A DNA stretch of 9,505 bases from Candidatus Aminicenantota bacterium (GTDB lineage: Bacteria; Acidobacteriota; Aminicenantia; UBA2199). This document shows positions 6,378 to 9,505 of this stretch, piece after piece (within the stretch, counting starts at the first letter, position 1; each line of letters begins with the position of its first letter). The position numbers and the translations under genes are program-made. The stretch covers positions 1 through 9,505 of the forward strand of contig JAOZTV010000106.1 in the NCBI GenBank assembly GCA_029939015.1. The letters run 5' to 3'. Below the pieces are notes generated by a model. The model saw only the letters and a program-made list of their open reading frames with translations, was not told the DNA's origin and made no database searches.

Positions 6378-7280
6378 ATGAGTTTACAAGGAATAATATT
6401 AAAATTGCAGGAATTCTGGTCTTTAAACGGTTGTTATATTGCATCAGGATATGATACAGAGGTAGGTGCAGGTACTATGACACCTGATACGTTTTTCAGG
6501 GTTCTTGGTAAAAAGCCATGGAAGTCAGCTTATTGGCAGCCTTCAAGAAGACCTGATGATGGGAGATATGCAGAAAATCCAAATAGAGTTCAGAAGCATA
6601 ATCAGTTTCAGGTAGTATTGAAACCAGCACCAAAAAATGGACAGACTTTATATCTTAACAGTCTTGAACATCTTGGGATTGATATCAGAAACCATGATAT
6701 TAAATTTGATGAAGATAATTGGGCGTCACCATCTCTTGGTGCATGGGGTGTTGGATGGCAGGTTATGTGTGATGGTCTTGAAGTAACACAGTTTACATAT
6801 TTTCAACAGGCAGGAGGAATTAATTTGAATCCAAATACTCTTGAAATAACTTATGGACTTGAAAGACTTGCAGGGTTTTTGGACAAAAAAGATAATATTT
6901 ATAATATAGAATGGGGTAATGAAGTATCATATTCAGAGTTAAGGACAGAAGAGGAAAAACAATTTTCTGTATATAATTTTGAAAAAGCAGATATTAAATT
7001 TTTAAGGTCATTATTTGCCTTATATCAGGAAGAAACAGCGAGATTAATAGAAGCAGAATTATACCTACCTGCTTATGATTATGTTTTAAAGTGTTCACAT
7101 ACTTTTAATATTCTTGATGCCAGAAAGTCGATATCTGTTGCAGAAAGAACATCGATGATGGGTATAATTAGAGATTTTTCATCAAATATTGCATCATTAT
7201 ATGTTGAAAAAGAAAACGATAAAATAAATGCTGAAACTGACCCATTTATTGCAATACCACAAGGAGGCTTAAATGGCTGA
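6378..7280 (+). CDS. glyQ: Glycyl-tRNA synthetase alpha subunit
   Basis: GlyQ is the class II catalytic subunit of the bacterial alpha2beta2 glycyl-tRNA synthetase: it activates glycine with ATP and, with GlyS, charges tRNA-Gly. The 300-residue length is typical. The N-terminus LQEFWSLNGCYI, GAGTMTPDTFFRVLG (30-44), motif 2 region RRPDDGRYAENPNR (57-70), WGVGWQVMCDGLEVTQFTYF and motif 3 ITYGLERLAGFL (157-168) are all present. The start lies two bases after the gcvPB stop, with AAGGA at 6368-6372 5 bases upstream. Placement directly behind the glycine cleavage genes is notable: both groups consume glycine. The 3' end overlaps glyS by 8 bases, and AAGGAGG (7261-7267) within glyQ serves as the glyS ribosome binding site. 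Confidence 0.98.
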   Translation: MSLQGIILKLQEFWSLNGCYIASGYDTEVGAGTMTPDTFFRVLGKKPWKSAYWQPSRRPDDGRYAENPNRVQKHNQFQVVLKPAPKNGQTLYLNSLEHLGIDIRNHDIKFDEDNWASPSLGAWGVGWQVMCDGLEVTQFTYFQQAGGINLNPNTLEITYGLERLAGFLDKKDNIYNIEWGNEVSYSELRTEEEKQFSVYNFEKADIKFLRSLFALYQEETARLIEAELYLPAYDYVLKCSHTFNILDARKSISVAERTSMMGIIRDFSSNIASLYVEKENDKINAETDPFIAIPQGGLNG

Positions 7281-9342
7281 TTTTTTATTTGAATTGGGCA
7301 TAGAAGAAGTCCCTGTATCAGAAATTGATAGTATATTAAAGCAACTTGAAGATAAATTTATTAAAGAGTTTACAGATAATTTGATTGATTATGGACAGAT
7401 TGAATCAAGTTCCACAAATACAAGATTTATGATTTATGTTAAAGAAATTAGTGAAAGGGCAAATGATAAGGAAGAGTTGATTATAGGACCATCAAAAAAG
7501 ATTGCCTATGATGCAGAAGAACAACCGACCATACCTTTAAAAAAGTTTCTTGATGCCAATAATTGTGATACAACAAAGATTGTTGAAATTGAACAAAAAA
7601 AAGGTGTCTATATAGCAGTTAAAAAGAAAACAATAGGTCAGCCTGTTCCTGCCTTATTAGAGGAAATCATACCAAGGGTACTTTTGGGCTTGACCTTTGC
7701 TAAAACTATGGTTTGGAATAAATCAAGAGTGCCCTTTGTAAGACCTGTTAGAAACATACTTGCTTTATTTAACTCAGATTTGATTAAGGTTGAATTTGCA
7801 GGGATACAATCATCAAATGTAGTTTTTGGACATAGATTATTATCTGATGAATATATTGAGATTAGTTCTTTTAAAAATTATATTGAATCTTTAAGAACAA
7901 ATTTTGTTCTAGGAAAATCTGAAGAAAGACGTGAAAAAATTCTTGAAGAGATAAAAGACCTTGAAGAAGAATTTAATGTTATTATAAAACTTGAAGAAAA
8001 AATGCTGGAATATTTTGTGTATAATAATGAATATCCTGTAGTTTTTTCTGGAAATTTTGATGAAAAATATCTTGAAATTCCTGAAGAGATTATTTCAACA
8101 TTTATGGTTAATGAAAAAAAATTAATCCCGGTATATGATAAGCAGGGTGATATGTTAAATATGTTTGTTGGTGTATCAAATGTTCCTGATGAAAATAGTT
8201 ATGTGTCAGATGGTAATAAGAGAGTCGTTATTGCAACTTTTGAAGATGCAAAATTTTTCTGGGATAATGATAGAGAGGATGATTTTTATGCTTTGAGAGA
8301 TGAATTGAAAAATGTATTATTTCATAAAAAAATTGGTACATTTTATGAAAAAACAGAGAGACTTATAAGTATTGTAGAATATTTGACAGATATTACAGAT
8401 AATAAGGATATGACAGACTATTTAAAAAAAGCAGCTTCAATCTTAAAAAATGATCTTGTCACAAGAATGGTTAGAGAATTTCCGGCACTTCAGGGTGTAA
8501 TGGGTGGGCTCTATTTAAAAGAAAAAAAAGAGAATGAAAAGGTCTGGAAAGCTATCTATGGTCATTATGAACCAAAAGGTTATACTAAAGAAAAAATTAT
8601 AAGTCTTGAGGCAGGCTTACTTTCAATTACTGATAAAATTGACAGTATTGCAGGTTTTATTGGCAGTGGTATGAAAATATCAAGTTCAAAAGATCCTTTT
8701 GGAATTAGACGAGATGCCAATGGTATTTTAAAGATAATAATTGATCTTCAATTAGATTTCAATTTATTGGATTTAATAAAATTTGCTGCAGAAAAATTTA
8801 CAGATAATTCTGAACAACATAACGAACTTGTTAATAAAATATTTGACTTTTTTACATTAAGAATTAAAGGTATTTTTAAAGAACCGATAGGTTATAGATA
8901 TGATGTTATTAATGCTATACTTGCAAAAAAAGATTTAAATATATATAAGCTATATCTGAGGGCGAAGGATATTCATTTCTTAATTGAAAAAAATTCAGTT
9001 GAAGATATAATAACACTTCATAAAAGATTAAGGAATATTATAAAAAAACAGGAAATATTTGAAGTAAATAAAGAGATTTTGATTGAACCTGAAGAAAAAA
9101 TACTTTACGATGTATTCGCCGAATCTAAAGAAACGATACTGAATTTAATAAATAGTGGTAAAAACATTGAAGCGTTTTCAAAAATTATTGAGATGAAACC
9201 TATTATTGACAGTTTTTTTGATAAGGTTCTGGTAATGGCAGAAGACAAAAATATAAAACAAAATAGAATAGGCTTAATTCAGGGATTAGAAAATACATTG
9301 TCTGAAATTGCAGATTTTTCACTATTGGTGGAGAGTAAATAG
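7273..9342 (+). CDS. glyS: Glycyl-tRNA synthetase beta subunit
   Basis: GlyS is the tRNA-binding subunit that completes the alpha2beta2 synthetase. The 689-residue protein has the usual length. Family signatures run in order: FLFELGIEEVP at the N-terminus, WNKSRVPFVRPVRNILALF, GHRLLS, the central HD-like helical region with NDLVTRMVREFPALQGVMGG (393-412), SKDPFGIRRDANGI (472-485), and the C-terminal DALR-type anticodon-binding region with PIIDSFFDKVLVMAED (643-658). The ATG at 7273 is preceded by AAGGAGG (7261-7267) with a 5-base spacer and lies 8 bases inside glyQ, consistent with translational coupling of the two partner subunits. It is the last gene of the operon. A hairpin follows 12 bases after its stop. 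No fusion or truncation is seen. Confidence 0.98.
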   Translation: MADFLFELGIEEVPVSEIDSILKQLEDKFIKEFTDNLIDYGQIESSSTNTRFMIYVKEISERANDKEELIIGPSKKIAYDAEEQPTIPLKKFLDANNCDTTKIVEIEQKKGVYIAVKKKTIGQPVPALLEEIIPRVLLGLTFAKTMVWNKSRVPFVRPVRNILALFNSDLIKVEFAGIQSSNVVFGHRLLSDEYIEISSFKNYIESLRTNFVLGKSEERREKILEEIKDLEEEFNVIIKLEEKMLEYFVYNNEYPVVFSGNFDEKYLEIPEEIISTFMVNEKKLIPVYDKQGDMLNMFVGVSNVPDENSYVSDGNKRVVIATFEDAKFFWDNDREDDFYALRDELKNVLFHKKIGTFYEKTERLISIVEYLTDITDNKDMTDYLKKAASILKNDLVTRMVREFPALQGVMGGLYLKEKKENEKVWKAIYGHYEPKGYTKEKIISLEAGLLSITDKIDSIAGFIGSGMKISSSKDPFGIRRDANGILKIIIDLQLDFNLLDLIKFAAEKFTDNSEQHNELVNKIFDFFTLRIKGIFKEPIGYRYDVINAILAKKDLNIYKLYLRAKDIHFLIEKNSVEDIITLHKRLRNIIKKQEIFEVNKEILIEPEEKILYDVFAESKETILNLINSGKNIEAFSKIIEMKPIIDSFFDKVLVMAEDKNIKQNRIGLIQGLENTLSEIADFSLLVESK

Positions 9343-9354
9343 AATTCAAATAAC

Positions 9355-9390
9355 ACGAGAATTTCATAACTAGACTTATTAAATTCTCGT
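9355..9390 (+). terminator. Hairpin after glyS, possible weak terminator
   Basis: The perfect 10-bp inverted repeat ACGAGAATTT (9355-9364) / AAATTCTCGT (9381-9390) has a 16-base loop. It lies 12 bases after the glyS stop, where an operon terminator is expected. No T-run follows (ATTAAAACAC), and the loop is large, so it may be a weak or processing-type 3' end. On the minus strand the following bases (GTTATTTGAATT) are only slightly T-rich. Confidence 0.45.
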
Positions 9391-9505
9391 ATTAAAACAC
9401 AAGTATGGTTAGAAAAAAATTATTTTGGGAATTATATAATTTAAAAACAATTCTTCTAGCATTTGCCTGTCACATTTTATTATAAAAAAAGTTAGCAATA
9501 TTAAC

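Noticed and set aside
9405..9485. 26-codon + strand frame (starts MVRKKLFWELYNLK) with a hydrophobic end
   Set aside because: There is no ribosome binding site before the ATG, the length is easily reached by chance in AT-rich DNA, and nothing is recognisable.

Overview
The window is AT-rich bacterial DNA with every recognised gene on the + strand. The organism cannot be named from the sequence. Three features narrow it: a two-subunit P-protein (gcvPA and gcvPB as separate genes), a two-subunit alpha/beta glycyl-tRNA synthetase (glyQ and glyS), and strong GGAG-type ribosome binding sites. Together these point to a low-GC, probably anaerobic bacterium, such as a Clostridia-, spirochaete- or Deferribacterota-like lineage. 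They argue against archaea and against groups that use the single-chain dimeric GlyRS. This placement is inference.

Bases 1-598 hold the 3' part of an Rpn-family (recombination-promoting nuclease / putative transposase) gene whose nuclease domain lies upstream of the window. Inside it, a consensus ribosome binding site precedes an in-frame ATG at 222. This is the arrangement expected for a gene-within-gene encoding the small antitoxin RpnS from the tail of the toxin RpnL. The tail carries six GMxx-type four-residue repeats. The following 146-base gap contains a 22-bp near-perfect direct repeat, made of four ATTYGTG boxes at 11/21/11-base spacing, directly upstream of a possible promoter.

Bases 599-1932 hold a complete AAA_14/DUF4143-type ATPase with no visible ribosome binding site, closed by a strong intrinsic terminator whose stem contains its own stop codon. 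These first two genes look like accessory genes.

Bases 2052-9342 form a compact six-gene operon: gcvT, gcvH, gcvPA, gcvPB, glyQ, glyS. The first four encode the T, H and both P subunits of the glycine cleavage system, which turns glycine into CO2, ammonia and methylene-tetrahydrofolate. The last two encode both subunits of glycyl-tRNA synthetase. Glycine breakdown and glycine charging onto tRNA are therefore placed in one transcription unit. Gaps are 29, 3 and 2 bases, and the two gene pairs that encode partner subunits (gcvPA/gcvPB and glyQ/glyS) overlap. The L-protein (lipoamide dehydrogenase), lipoate attachment enzymes and serine hydroxymethyltransferase are not in the window. No glycine riboswitch or T-box is visible ahead of gcvT.

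Bases 9343-9505 hold a hairpin after glyS and otherwise no supportable gene.
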